Positions 1 to 12,896 of a stretch of DNA of 64,000 bases are shown one piece after another (within the stretch, counting starts at the first letter, position 1; each line of letters begins with the position of its first letter). A program made the translations under genes and the position numbers. Under the pieces are notes generated by a model, which saw only the letters and a program-made list of their open reading frames with translations, was not told the DNA's origin and did not search any database. This DNA is from Siphonodentalium dalli. Its lineage: Eukaryota > Mollusca > Scaphopoda > Gadilida > Siphonodentaliidae. The DNA lies in contig CP136063.1 of NCBI GenBank assembly GCA_032622095.1, forward strand, positions 215,595,982 to 215,659,981, in the 5' to 3' direction.

Positions 1-502
1 TTGATATGTTCTCGTTTATTCGCTAACATTGGCTTATGTAATTTGGTATGAAAATGAACAGGGCACGTATCTTTTAAATTAAAGCTATTCGTAATGTTCA
101 AGCATAAAATAAGCGCAGTAATATGTTGTTTTTGTCACGTTCCTGTGAACAAATAGGCCGATGATTGCATGTACCTTAAATAGTTATGCACTGACTTTGT
201 ATGTCTCAGGAAGATTTGCTGAAGTCGCAAAACAATGTCAACTGCGTTCAATGTTCTGTACAGGAATTAGACGAACGCTCTTTGTTATTACCATGTAAAA
301 CAAGACATAACACCGTTATTATTACGTGCAGGAGAAATATTAATTGGTCCTTCTTGTCTGAGAATGAGAAGATTATTCTCGTGACTTACATATTAATGTA
401 TTGCAGTCTTTTCATCTTAGGAACATGACTACATGTTAATTTTTAGGAATGATGATTGAATATTACCAGTCGCTTTTTTTCAAGCTAAACGACTAGTTCA
501 CA
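1..502. other. AT-rich sequence without recognisable gene
   Basis: I see no coding signal, RNA gene or clear repeat here. The only open frame (201-428) is short, has no recognisable motif and reads like chance. Confidence 0.5.
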
Positions 503-612
503 AAACACACGATGTACGAGTAACAACTCTATCTCCATAAAACACACGATGCACGAGGAACAACTTTTTCTCCATAAAACACACGGTGGACGAGGACCAA
601 CTCTATCTTGCA
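503..612. repeat. 37-bp minisatellite, three copies
   Basis: The phrase AAAACACACGATG recurs at 503, 539 and 576 (GGTGG variant in the third), giving a period of about 37 bp. The tails (ACGAGGAACAACT-like) are also shared. Confidence 0.75.
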
Positions 613-719
613 ATGGATTTAGTCCGCCATTCAAGTATCACACGATCTAATCGATTAATTGTGCAAATGAACGATCGCAGGGCCTGGAACTTACGCCACT
701 AGTGTAATCTATCTTTCGG

Positions 720-1680
720 ATGGTCCCAAACCACACATCGTGTGTTCCAGTCCACACATGTATTGTCACAAACAGTCTAACGGGTGGTGTCTGAAACCGC
801 TCTATATGAATGCCCCACACTGTCCAACGACTGCTTCAAAGCTCTCACTTCAACAACTACCCATCGTGCGTTCTAATCCACACTATAAGTACCCCAAGCC
901 ATCCATCGAGATTTCTAAACCGCCCTATGTATGTCCCAATCCTCCATTCCGGTGTCCCAAACGACACTAGTGTACCAAACAACCAAGCGACCATCACAAG
1001 CTGCCCAACGAGTGTACAAAACCACCAGCTGGTGTCCCAAACCACACAGCGAGTGTTTAAAACCACTCATATGAGTCCCAAATCATCCAACCGGTGTCGC
1101 AAACTACACGTCGGGTGTCCCAAACCATCCTATATAAGTGTCCCAAACCACCCAACGAGTGTTCAACTAGTCCCTAAAACCATCCGTTGGTTTTCTAAAA
1201 CAATCTAATGAGTGTCCTAACCACACCAGTGAACAAAGCTATCCATCGAGTATCCCAAATGATCAACCGAGTGTCCCATGCAAACTATCAAATGAGTTTC
1301 ATAAAACATCCAATGAGTGTCCCATGCATGGGTCGGTAATCTCGTTGGATGTTAAAGAAGACTTAATTGATAGATTATCTGGGACACTCATTGGATGGTT
1401 TGAAGCACTATGTATAAGATTTGAGTCTCTAATCGGATGGTTTTAGACATTCGTTGTGGTTTAAATTATTCGTATGTGTTTTTGGCATCACTTTGTTGGT
1501 TTGGGGAACCCCTTGGTTGGTTTGGGGCACTCACTGGTTGGTTTGAGACACTCGTTTTGTGGTTTTTGGACACCCATTTGATGGCTCGTGACCATAGTTG
1601 GATGGATGGGACACACATTGGTGGTTTGGAATACTAATTGGATAGATTTAGACACCATTTCATTTAATAATAGTTTTCGT
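720..1680. repeat. Degenerate ~23-bp minisatellite in two opposed blocks
   Basis: From 720 to about 1335 the sequence is a run of diverged units close to GTGTCCCAAACCACCCAACG. From about 1375 to 1680 the reverse-complement form (GGTTTGGGACACTCG-like) takes over. The blocks meet near a short palindrome, CCCATGCATGGG, at about 1320-1331. Open frames on both strands here are products of the repeat and should not be read as genes. Confidence 0.75.
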
Positions 1681-4600
1681 ATAAATGGACACGACCTGGT
1701 GACATTTAGCGAAAATTGACTTTGGTCGCCATTTTGTCCGCTAATTTGGATAATGGTGGCTTCATTTATACTCAAGTGTGCACGGCGGTCAATATACCTG
1801 ACACCTGTACTTTGTCTATACTAAGTAATCTCGTGCGCTCTATTCTGGAAGGAGAGGGTACATGGTAATGGCCCAGTAATGCATCCACGAAATTCCCAAT
1901 TTTAATCATTGATTTTATTGCACTGCAACGAATTTGAATTGCTCATTGTATATTTGTCCACGAATATCTCTCTATTGACTAAATTGATAATCTAAATATC
2001 GTATGGACATGCAGCGCCTGCAATTTTTTCTCCATTGGGTTGACGGTCAGCGTTCCTGCATGCTTTACTCTGTAACTGGACATCGTAAGATATTTATTTG
2101 ATGCGTGGAATAATACTCTTCCAAAGATGTATTATTATAATATCCGATCTGTAGTATAGTGTTCTTTCAAACAGAGTTGAAATGGGAACATTTGTTCGAA
2201 TCGTCACGAAAAATAATTGCGACGCCACATAAGTCGGCACGACATCATGACTCCAATTTGACAAACATTAGTCAAACAAAGGGCTTCCTGAAGTCTACAT
2301 CGTTAGGAAGCTGTGTATTGATAGTAGATGTTAGATAAATTATCATAAATATCTCCTTCGTAACTCAGCTTTCACAAACTGTGACATACAGCAAATATGA
2401 ATCGTAAGTGCAAGTTAGATTTCAGACACGCAACATCCTTCTAAAATGAAGAAAGTTACTGATTTCTTCGGACAATCAGACCTTACCGATAAAATAAATA
2501 TGTACATATAATAGGTAATTTGCTTGTTTTTTTTTTTTTAAGGAATACCAAATTCAAAAGTGGCACCAACAAATACTGGTCGGAAAAAAGTGGCAACAGA
2601 AAGTATAAAGTGGCTCTAAAAATAATGCAATTGGCAACAGTGTTGGCGCCTGGGAATTTTTGGGCCAGCGAGAACCCTGATCATGAAAACTTGGAGAAAT
2701 CGACAGGTACATTCAGAACAAATTAATACATGGTGTATTCGTTCATTGTAAAACGAGTCACTCGATGTTTCACTATCTATGGACGCTTGGTGTTTCATTA
2801 ACCACTCCGCGGTAGTCGACAAAAACGTCGTTAAATTTGGAGGGATGACTTTGGAAATAGGGCGAAAATCCATACATGGTGCCACTTTTTGCTGTGTGAT
2901 AAACTGATACGGAATCAGTGTTAATTTTGATATAAGAAAATACATGTCCCAATAATTACGTGCGCTCGCGCAACAGTATGGCGATCAGACAGATTCGTAC
3001 GTAGCTTGGTGTCACCCTACTCCGTTTCACTCCATGACGTCACCAAAAACGACGTAAAACCTCGTGGCGTTCTGACATTTTTACTGTGCCGCGTTTTTGC
3101 TATGTTTATTTTATGTGTTGTTTTCGATTATTTGTTTGTCGCCGATATCGCCATCTGTCGGGATTCCCTGTTTCTATATTTAAAACTGGCATGCTCGTAG
3201 TGAGCCTCGATTTCGATTTTTTCTCCCAGGTCAAATTACGTCAGAGTTATGACAAAAATAGATCGACCTACATTTTCTCCATCAGAACTCTACATCAAAG
3301 AGTCTATAGACTCCTTCGGGACCTACATAGACTCCTTCATTTGGGTATTTTTACTTATAATTGGGAAGTTTTATCATTTTTGGTTCGTGTGAAGACCTCT
3401 TTTTATCGTGCGGGATAAGAGAGACATCCAAAACGCGATTTCGTAATTCGACGCAATAGGCTGAATAGCCTAACCTTCAGCCGAGTTCCGGGTCAAATAT
3501 GACGAATGACGTAACACAAAACAAAACGCATTTGTTGACACAAACACCGTTTGAAGAGTTTATAATTACATAAAATGATCGTTATTGATTAATTATTGAT
3601 TAATTATTGATATTTATTGTTGCATATTGGCTGCTATTTACACAAATAGTATTAATTATTTCTTATACATGTAATTGCTCCTTTGGTCAACTTTGACTTT
3701 GTCGGAAAATGAAAATGAAAATATGCCGCTGAAAAAAATGTAATCGATATTAAAGTCTCATCCTTTCGGCAACATGGAATTGGTTTTAATTACTTAAATG
3801 ATTAATATAGTAATTTGCCTTTTATATGTGATGAAATGAGAAATGGTAATGGTCTTTTTTTGCTAACATTAAATTAAATTAAATAAATTAAGTAAAATAC
3901 AGTGAAATTATTTTTTTAATTATTGTTTATTACATTTTTGCGCACGTTGGCATCTCACTCACTTGGTGTTAGGAATTGGCCCATCAGCGCAATAGATTTT
4001 CACTGAAGCGCAAATACGTGTGTTTCAGTGCAAATAAGGAAAAGGTGTCTAAAACGTCTCTCATATTATCCCTGGATGGGGACCATTCGGTTTTGAAGGG
4101 AAAAGTTATCAACTTTACAAAGGTAAATCCACCTTACTAATGAGGTTGAGTTATGTTTGTCTTTTGTTAACTGTGGTTATCACAACCATGTGGATGGTAT
4201 TTACAGTACGTAAAGAGTGTGCGATAGGAAAAACACTCAACACCGTGGCGATTTTTCTGGGAGAGTGATTCATTGTGACCCACTCACCACAGAAAGCTAT
4301 GCGTTATGGTGCAATCAACATGGGGGTGGCAATTTTACCCAAACCTCACCAAATACGACCACCGCGTGAACGTTCTATATATGCAACGGGAATATCACTA
4401 TATAGGTCTACATTTGCACAAATTGTTATTATCGCTGACAGGGATGGGGTAATTGTAATGTCTATGTCTATGTCTATGAATCCACAGTCACACAAGCACC
4501 ATCAGCAAGTGATCAACAACCTACTAGGATCTTTCAGTATGCAAAAACATCGGTCAAGAATGCCAAAGGATGGAAGATAGTTCGCAAAATTCATAAATCT

Positions 4601-4832
4601 CTGATATCATTCCAATTTCTAGAAGATCAACCCCGACTACAAGCTGCCAATGCAACACGCTGGAATTGCCAGCTATAAATCGTGATTCGCTCAGTTCTAC
4701 GAACACCTATACTGGACTCAGTACATTGGCCGTTCTGTACCAAGTGTGCTTCACTGTGTATTTCATCTTGCTTGTAATAAATTTATGTTTTGTTATCAAA
4801 TAGAGTTTATATAAATAAAAAGTGTTCCTACT
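1681..4832. other. Non-coding stretch with short simple repeats
   Basis: No convincing gene. Minor features are a T-run near 2525-2540, a TGACGTCA-like site near 3033, a TTGATTAATTA repeat at about 3583-3613, ATTAAATTAAATTAAATAAA near 3870-3890, AGCGCAAAT words near 4010-4040 resembling the motif at 17250-17385, and ATGTCT triplication near 4458-4478. Confidence 0.5.
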
Positions 4833-4976
4833 TCAATGATGTGCTGAAATGTAATTGTAATTGAATAACATTTCAAAGTAATTGTAATTAATTATATTGT
4901 GAAATAGATGTAATGGGAATTGTAATTGTAATTGAAAAATGTTGAAGTAATTGTAATTAATTACATTCACAAGTAA
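4833..4976. repeat. Imperfect TAATTGTAAT repeat
   Basis: The phrases GTAATTGTAATTAATTA and TGTAATTGTAATTGAA alternate in about two larger units (around 4850-4905 and 4910-4975). It is pure AT-rich simple or mini-satellite sequence. Confidence 0.65.
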
Positions 4977-5585
4977 TTGCCCCAAGCCTGATCGCTGTCA
5001 TTAAAAACCCAGCTCCTTGTTCTGCCTCGACATTCTAATTTTTCGGAAAGTCCACTCGTAACCTGATAGCTCGTGTCACTAAAGAGTCCCAACTGAGACC
5101 AATACAGAGATATAGTGCACATCACTATGCCTGCAACAAACAACATTCTCATAGTTCTTATATACCCCACGCAATTCATTTTCTTGTTGATATATATATA
5201 GGTTCATGTGTATCTCATTTGCATATATATCAACGTGTAACAGAAAGCAGAATAATAACGTATATACCTCGACAGTCTCTATACCGTATATTAGTATACA
5301 AAATGTATTTCAAACAGTGCAAAACTAAATGGTGATACGTGTATGTCGACGTTCGGTTTCCAACAGAATCACAAATGCGACCTACATTTGAATTCCCAGC
5401 ATGCTCAGCAACAAAGTACACAAGCTTTAATAACACGAACTGTGTCAAGGGCGTGGTTTTCTTCTCAGTCAAGGAATATTTGCTATACATAAAAAACGTT
5501 CTTACATGTCTCATATATATAGAGATTTATCGGATGAATTCATCGGTATGAAACTAGTTCATCCTTGTGTATTTCAAAAATGTGT
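4977..5585. other. No recognisable gene
   Basis: AT-rich sequence with TATATATA tracts near 5190 and 5515. Short open frames on both strands carry no recognisable motif. Confidence 0.45.
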
Positions 5586-5700
5586 TTCAGTCAGTTAATG
5601 GACTCGCGACGACTCGCGATTCGGAAACTATAGAAGATGATCTCGCCCTTCGGGCTAGACCTTCTATTTTCCGAAAGTACAGTCTCTCGCCCATTAACCC
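5586..5700. repeat. Fold-back (MITE-like) element
   Basis: The ends pair as GTCAGTTAATGG against CCATTAACCCTGAC. Inner segments also pair (TTCGGAAA with TTTCCGAA; TAGAAG with CTTCTA), and a tight hairpin GCCCTTCGGGC sits at the centre near 5646. This looks like a short palindromic non-autonomous element. The family is unknown. Confidence 0.55.
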
Positions 5701-5940
5701 TGACTTGAAAGCTTGAATACGTTAAGACAATTATGAATATTTAGTTAAAGGCTCACTTAATGTTTCGAATCCCAAGATCGCATATATAAAATATATGCCA
5801 TTATATATACCATTCGAAAGATGAAGCTTCAAAACATTGTATTATCAGGTGTAATAAACTGTTTTGTTGAGTTACCGACGTGTTTTTGTGCTTAAGTTCC
5901 ATCTGGTTTTGTTGTGCATAGTGTATTATTTTTCAATGTA

Positions 5941-5980
5941 GGGGGAATTACTCTATATTTTAAAGATAGAGTTATTCCCC
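5941..5980. other. Hairpin, copy 1
   Basis: GGGGAATTACTCTAT pairs with ATAGAGTTATTCCCC with one mismatch. The outer flanks (TTTTCAATG and CATTGAAAA) extend the pairing. Confidence 0.75.
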
Positions 5981-6531
5981 TTCATTGAAAATACATTTTT
6001 AGTTTAATTCTGTTGCATTCTGAGAGCCATAACGGGGGGATCTTTATATGATCTCCGCTGTTTTCTATTATGAGACACAGGCGTTTCAAATGGTGATGAA
6101 TTATAGTATTTTAATCACATTTTATGGCATAGACTGTTATTAAAACCATATATCAAGGCACTATTTTAAAAATCGGTGACTCGAAAATTAAGTGGCCCTT
6201 TAACCCTGACTTAAAAGCTTGAACACGACAATGAATATTTAGTAAAATTCTAGTTCTAGTTAATTATATGTTATAAAATAAATCGAAATTGTGTAAACTA
6301 GTCTTATCACAATGCATTGGTCTACAATTCGCACAAATTAATTTTCGAACCCCCAGATCACATTATATAAAATAATGACATATTATATTCTATTTGAAAG
6401 AGGAAGCTCCAAAACATTGTAGTTTCAACTTATTCGATAACAATTAAACTGTGAACATGTTGTTTTTGCTGAGATATCGATGTCTGTTCTTTGCTCAAGT
6501 TTCTGCACGAAGTCTATTATTTTCAACGGAA

Positions 6532-6571
6532 GGGGAATAACTCTATATATTTGGATATAGAGTTATTCCCC
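6532..6571. other. Hairpin, copy 2
   Basis: GGGGAATAACTCTATA pairs perfectly over 16 bp with TATAGAGTTATTCCCC around an 8-nt loop. It is at the equivalent place in the second duplication unit. Confidence 0.8.
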
Positions 6572-6810
6572 TTACATTGAAGATAAAATATAGTTTAAAT
6601 TCTGTTGCATTATGGGAGTCATAACGGGGGGGGATTGATTTTACGATTTCAGCTATTTTCTATCAGTCTATGTGAATCTTATGAGACACAGACGTTTCAA
6701 ATGGTGATGAATTATAGTATTTTAATTATATTTTATTAAAACAGTATATCAAGGCACTATAAAAAAAATAATAATCGGTGACTCTAAAATTAAGTGGACT
6801 TTAACAGTTT

Positions 6811-7740
6811 GAGAGACATTTATCACTATTTAGTTAATGCTGTTATTATTCGATGTGGCGTAAGATATTCTTAGTAGTTGTCTGTGTTTTACGGTGTTTC
6901 TCTGTGGTTCGCGGTGATTCTCGTGGTTCGCGGTGATTCGCGGCGTTTCTCTGTGGTTTGCGGTGGTTCGTGGTGAGCCCTGGTCAGTCTCCCGGATATC
7001 TGTCGAGATTCATATCTAACGCAAGTTCACCGCGTGTATCACCGCGAAAACAAAATCACTGTTAATCCTGGTGATCCACAGTGGGCTTAGTGGGGTCCCC
7101 ACGGCGTTAATGTTTTGCTTATCACACACTCTTTACTTACTGTATGATCCTGTATGTCACGAGGTCCAGTCCCAAAATGGCGAACTTGGATGGAAATTAT
7201 AATTGTCCATTGACGGAAAACAATTCGTATATGACAATATATATTGTTTTTACAACCGCAGATATACGCGCGATTCACCGGTCAGAGCACTATTTAAACT
7301 GAAATATCGAGAAACGGGACAATCGTTAACCAGTTTTACTCTGCACAGTGCAGTCATTGTTCCACCATAAGGCGCCCAAAATCGATTTCACTTGTGTGGG
7401 CAGTATAGCGGTGCTGGTTATTATAGTAACCAGTTAAACATGTCGATATATGAAACAAATTCCGTTGAGCGTTGATCGCGTTTTAGTGAATGGGGTATAG
7501 ATGAATTGTCACGCAGGGATGTGAGTGCGCATCTACTCTATATTCTGGAGTTTTAAATTTGTTTTTGACAGAAACACACTCGTGTAAGTATACGTAGAAT
7601 CATTTATCACTTTGAAATTTACCATCAGATCATAGAAAACTCCAATCGATTACAGAACATCGAATTATTATAGTTTATTGCGTGATTGTATATTTCCCTT
7701 TCACGGCTGGAGATTATTGAAATTTTCCGAAAACCATGTG
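6811..7740. other. No gene; short GGTTCGCGG repeats
   Basis: At about 6885-6975 the words GTGGTTCGCGGTGATTC and relatives repeat four to five times. The rest shows nothing recognisable. Confidence 0.5.
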
Positions 7741-7816
7741 CCATTGCATGCATTCTCTTATAGATGCGAGTCTCCCACATATAGGGAGCCTCGCATATAT
7801 AAGATAATACATTGGC
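7741..7816. repeat. Decayed palindromic element (relative of 23382-23450)
   Basis: GCATTCTCTTATAGATGCGAG is mirrored by CTCGCATATATAAGATAATAC around a short inner hairpin (CTCCC...GGGAG). The same arms occur nearly intact at 23382-23450, so this is a dispersed family. Confidence 0.7.
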
Positions 7817-9039
7817 CTAGCATGATCTTGAATGCCACACCAGCGCAGCTCCCGTCTTTAAAGAGTTAAAGATGAACGGTTCGAGTTGACACCAAAATTT
7901 CCTCTTTTTTTTCAGCTTTATATCAAGCAAACGATAATTAAAATATATTTCAAAGTCAATCCGGATAATTTTTATGGCACATCGCAAAACAAAAACCATC
8001 CACCAGTTTTACGTTGAAAACGACTACAAAAGACCATAATATTATGTACAAATATAGCGCTCTTTATCATCTACTGGTTTTGCGAAACGAAAGCATGGAC
8101 GCTCTTTATTAGACACGCGAGCATTGGTATAATTTTCGTACGCTAACAATATTTAAAAACGAGTTAAAGCTTCTATTCCTCTTTTGATAGTCGATATACG
8201 TAGCCAACAAAAAGTCATTTTTACCCTTCTTTGCTAAATACTCATCGATGGCTAATTCTCTCAGGAAATGTTCAGATAATAAGTTCAACAAACGACTACA
8301 TATATTTTGTCTGCATATCGTATGTCGTCTGCTTACATTCAACTGGGAACGAAAAGTTGAAGATCCCTCAAAATTAATAATTGGCTATGCCAATATATAC
8401 TTGTATAGCTGAATGTGAGAATCCATTCAGTATACAGAAATGGTTAATGTGTATGCCCGGGAACAAGATATAATTATTCTGGTATAGAAACCATACAAAT
8501 TGTGGTTTTATGTCATATCGGATGGGGGGGTATTAAAGATGTTCCATTTGTTCCAGCTATTAAAGATGTACTGTACGACGTGGTACCATACAACCGCCAT
8601 CTCTGTGTTTTCTGTGCCATAAAATAACTACATCGGATCCATAGGAACAGTAGTAGGATGTTTTGATAGTCAGATAACGACTTTTAAAAGAGGAAGTTTT
8701 AACACGTTTTGAATTGTTGTCAGCCGAGCAAAATTTCCAATGATCGCCTCTTATAAAGAGTGGCAGACAGTAAAGAGCGTTCTCAATTATGAGCTCTTGT
8801 GGTTGTTTTCGACGTATTGCTTATGTATAATTTTGTGGATTTTCGCGATACATCTGCACTCGATCCTTACGATGTTATACGATACCACAAGAAATATGTT
8901 TGTTTAAAATGTTATGCCCTCACTTTAAATAGCGGAGATGCAATATTGCTCCCCGGAGAGGCAATATTTGCATCTCTTGAGGTGCACTATTTAACCACCC
9001 ATCCAAAAGGCTAACTTGCCTCTCCATTGTGGGGTTAAC
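7817..9039. other. No gene; one short inverted repeat
   Basis: Nothing coding is recognised. At about 8935-8976, AGATGCAATATTGC is mirrored by GGCAATATTTGCATCT. Confidence 0.45.
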
Positions 9040-9240
9040 AGCCGAAGAACAATTTGTTCCCCAACGGGTGTCAAGCGCATCACTGTCGAACACTGTCACT
9101 CCGCGGGGGTCAAGTACCTCCCTGTCGAAGAACAATTTGACCCTCAACGGGAGTCAAGTGCATCCCTGCGAAGAACAATTTGTCCCTCAACGGAAGTCAA
9201 GTGCATCCATGTAGAAGAACAATTTGTCACTCAGCGAGAG
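9040..9240. repeat. ~43-bp minisatellite, about five copies
   Basis: GAAGAACAATTTG recurs at 9044, 9127, 9170 and 9214, with a degenerate unit near 9085. Each is followed by CTCAACGGGAGTCAAGTGCATC-like sequence cut by small changes. The 100-aa and 61-aa frames across it are repeat translations. Confidence 0.75.
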
Positions 9241-11156
9241 ATACACATTATCACTCAGGAGGGACAAAGACGACCCCCATTGGGTGGTTATAATTTACCC
9301 CTTTTGGAGGGGTGGTGAAATAGTGCAACCCCGGGGTGCAGTTTAGCCTACCCCTCCCATGAGAGTTAATATTTTATCTCCCCGGAGAGGCAACCTTACA
9401 GTTTTTGGACGACCACTCTGACACTCTTGGTGTGCAAATTTACCCGTCAAGAGAGACTGGGAAGGCAACCTATCACTCCAGACAGGTAAAATTAAAGTAA
9501 ATCATCGGGTGATGGCACTCTGACACTCTTGGTGGATAAAGTACCCCCCCCCCCCCCCCCCCCACACACAAGAGTGAGAGAGCTCAAAGATGTTACCTCC
9601 ATGGAGACGAAACTTGAATATGACGATAGTTGAGCCCATTCTAAGCCTAAAAGAAACTTTAAATGTATAGATCGAATATTTTAATTTTCAATGCGAGAGT
9701 AGCAATTATGATTTCAAACATTATTAATAGTAAATTGCAGGTTCATTCTGTATAGATTTGGCATATGTATTAAAATATATATAAAAAATAATGTATATCA
9801 GCACAGCATTATGGTAAGCATATGACACAATTTGCTATTAGACATTATCAAATATTTTGACAATTTATTTACTTTCAAAAGATATGGCATTGTTCTTGCC
9901 TATACATAATATAGTAATGACCTGTGGATCAAATAACAATGGAGAAAACAATTTAAATATTTATTATAAAATCCATAATAATAAATACATAGTCCAGATC
10001 ATTTATGGGTTCAGCTTGAACTAATTGCAACACCATGTTTTTTACCAGGAACAATAAGAGAAATGAATGTCTTCGATGTTTCAGAAATGTTCTCACTAGA
10101 TTTTGCAATAAAATTATTACTTTATGCAACTATGCATGTTTCATTGCATGGAATTTTTCTGCAATCCAGAGCTGGCAGAACCAAAAAGATGTGATATTTC
10201 TTGCTTGAGAACCGATCTCCGTCTTTTGGCACCGATAACATTGTTAACAAAAATAACTTCCATTCTATATATAAAACGTAGTTTCGAAAAAATAACGGCT
10301 TTGTCTGATATATTTTTACAACACCACAGGTGAGAAACTTCAGCCTGACATATAAGTCAAATTCACTTAATGGACTCTCTTTAAAATAACTTCTTCGGAA
10401 GAAACGGTCTTAAAAACGCTTTTTAAATTCTCCACTACGGAAAACAATGAAAGGCTGAGTTTTTTTGGTATTAAATACCACCCAAAATATGTCCGATTAT
10501 TTCAGAGGTGTTTATGGATTTTTTCTGAAGTGCATGTTTTGGGAAGAAAGTGTAACAGTTAATTATCTGGTTTAATGCTGCACAACTCGGAATAGGACCG
10601 GGGTACTCACAAGTCAGAGCAACATTTATACATGATTATTTCATGCAAATTTGTACATAGAAACAATTAGAAGTGTAATATTAAAATTGGCGGAGGGTGT
10701 TGACCAACTGACCATACTTCTCCACCGGAAAATTTGTATAAATTCAGAATTAAAAAGAAAAAAATATGCGCTCCTCAGTCAAGCGCATTTAATATCCAAC
10801 GTTTACTCAAGCAGTACGTGGCATGCTTAAATGACATTCATCCATGTGCTCCTATACCCCCTGTTTTTTAGGATATTGTATATCCTGCTACTTGTATAAT
10901 TTTGTTTTCAATTACACTTCGTAATAGATGTATGGTGGGAGACTTCTCATCGTTATAGACCAGCTATGAAAGGTCCTGCAATTTCAAGCCTGATATACAT
11001 GTTAAAAAATTAGTTCGAGATTACCAATTAAAGACATATTATGTACTTGTTCGGGTGCGTGAAACTGATAAGTTAGTATTCAAGTGCTATGCCAACTGGA
11101 GGAATGTAGCATTCTACTAACATCACCGAAAATCTCAAGCAAATCGACGGTACCAC
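9241..11156. other. Non-coding; long C homopolymer
   Basis: A run of 20 C at 9544-9563 runs straight into a short ACACACA tract. The remainder is AT-rich with no recognisable gene. Confidence 0.5.
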
Positions 11157-12896
11157 TCTATGGGCGGCCATTCGGTCGGAAATTACATGAAATAAAGTTA
11201 ATGGTGGTTTGTGAAAACAATAGTCTCTATTTTCAAACCAATATACTCCATTTCCAAACCAATAACCGTTCTTGGATTCAATAAGAGACAGTTCCGTTTT
11301 AATAGATATAGATTCATAATCAATGTTGACCGATGCAAAATTAATATTCTATTTTAATTTAATAGTATTCATTGTTCAACTAATATCTAACAACACACAA
11401 TTAGTAAGATTCGCGCATATTCAATAAACGTACATTCCGTTTCAATCGCCATATTTTCTTAATCAATAAAGATATTTCAAACCAATAGACGATTTCCCAC
11501 GATCAATGATTATCGTTATAAAACTAATATACCTTATTGTCATTCTTATATTTAAAAGATATAAATTATCACCAATGCAAAATTAATAACGTTCGTATTC
11601 GAATCAATACCTAATAGCGGAATCAACTATTTCCGGTGAAACCAATGACTAAAAATGCAGAATTAATGGACGAGTCTACAGAATTAATAGCTTCCGTTTA
11701 CAAACCAATGAACAATTCTTGAATTACTAGTTAATTCTTAAATTAAAATCTTAATCTTAAAATCCGTGACGTCAACATGGGATATCCCCACTGCCAAAAA
11801 ATAAATGCATGTTCTCGAACATTTTCGCGTCAGAAAGTGACCCTGAGCATGAAAACTGCGCTGATATACGGACTGTGGACTATATCATGTACCTGTAGCA
11901 GATACCGAAGATGCATTTGAGAGCTTGTTTTTAATATTGACCCAGAATGCCGACGAAGATCTGAATTAAGCAACCGAATTTGAGGACTGTATGATGTTGA
12001 TGTATCACTGTCAGTATCTATAACTCATTCACTGTCAGTATTACTGTGATTATCACTGTTCCCAGTGTTACAGGGATTGTCTGTCAAAATCCGGTGGAGA
12101 ACTTAGGATGTGTGTGACAAGTACTAACAACAGCAGTATGAATATGATTATGTCAACAATAACAACAACAACATCTCTAACACCGTAAGATAATCGTTCG
12201 ATCTACTGCGTAGTGCGTACTAGCACTGTACATTGCGACGACTTCTTCTGAAAACAACCATTGAGTGGAACCGTTTCGAACAGTCAGATGTTGATTCAGG
12301 CGATCGGTAATACTGAATGTCTGAAGGATTTATTAAATATGGATTCTATTTTCTAGACGTTTCATACGACTGTCGTGGAATAGGATTCTGAACATTGCTG
12401 GAGTATTGATCAAGTAAACCTGACAGTGCGAAGAGCACTTCAGAACTCAATCATAAGCCAACTAGAACAGAGGTCATGTCAACTTACAGGTTGCATTATA
12501 CATGCATATATTGTGACCACATAAATGATATATACAACTGCAGTGACTTCTTCATTATTTCAGTATTCGATACCATAACCATGGTCGTTCCATACCATAA
12601 TATTGGTTTTACATACCGGTACGGTACCGGATTGTTTGGTCACTTTTTTTTATTTCGTACTTTGTAGAAAATCATTTATTTGTTTCCATATGGTGTGACA
12701 TACATGTAGTAACATGGTACGAAATGACCAATTGATTTCCTACATGGTACGAAACGACCAAAAATATGGTACGAAATGACTTAGGACGATACAAAACGTC
12801 TTGTACCCATTTATATCTCCTCGGCAAGGGGAACAACCAGTGACCCTGTAGACTAGCAGCGCCAACATCGTTGGTTTGATATTAGGTCCTATATCT
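11157..12896. repeat. Tandem duplication, copy 1
   Basis: It starts at TATGGGCGGCCATTCGGTCG and ends at GGTTTGATATTAGGTCCTATATC, directly abutting copy 2. The first 600 bp is a dense series of short units built on AAACCAATA, AATTAATAG and AATCAATA words. The later part includes GACGTCAACAT, an AACAACAACA tract near 12160 and GGTACGAAA repeats near 12715-12780. No coding frame is kept. Confidence 0.8.

Larger units (their letters stand above)
5693..6810. repeat. Tandem duplication (~0.5-0.6 kb units) carrying a conserved hairpin
   Basis: Unit 1 (about 5693-6201) and unit 2 (about 6202-6810) share ordered blocks: CCCTGACTT.AAAGCTTGAA, the hairpin, CTGTTGCATT..GAG.CATAACGGGG, CGTTTCAAATGGTGATGAAT and ATCGGTGACTC.AAAATTAAGTGG. 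Both have diverged by indels and substitutions. No coding frame is maintained. Confidence 0.8.

Noticed and set aside
740-1208. Overlapping open frames of 76 and 132 residues
   Set aside because: They translate the 23-bp degenerate repeat, and frames are open on both strands.
9029-9318. Frames of 61-100 residues across the 43-bp repeat
   Set aside because: Repeat translation without a recognisable domain.
9544-9563. C20 homopolymer as a biological signal
   Set aside because: Most likely polymerase slippage or an assembly length error. There is no associated structure beyond a short AC tract.
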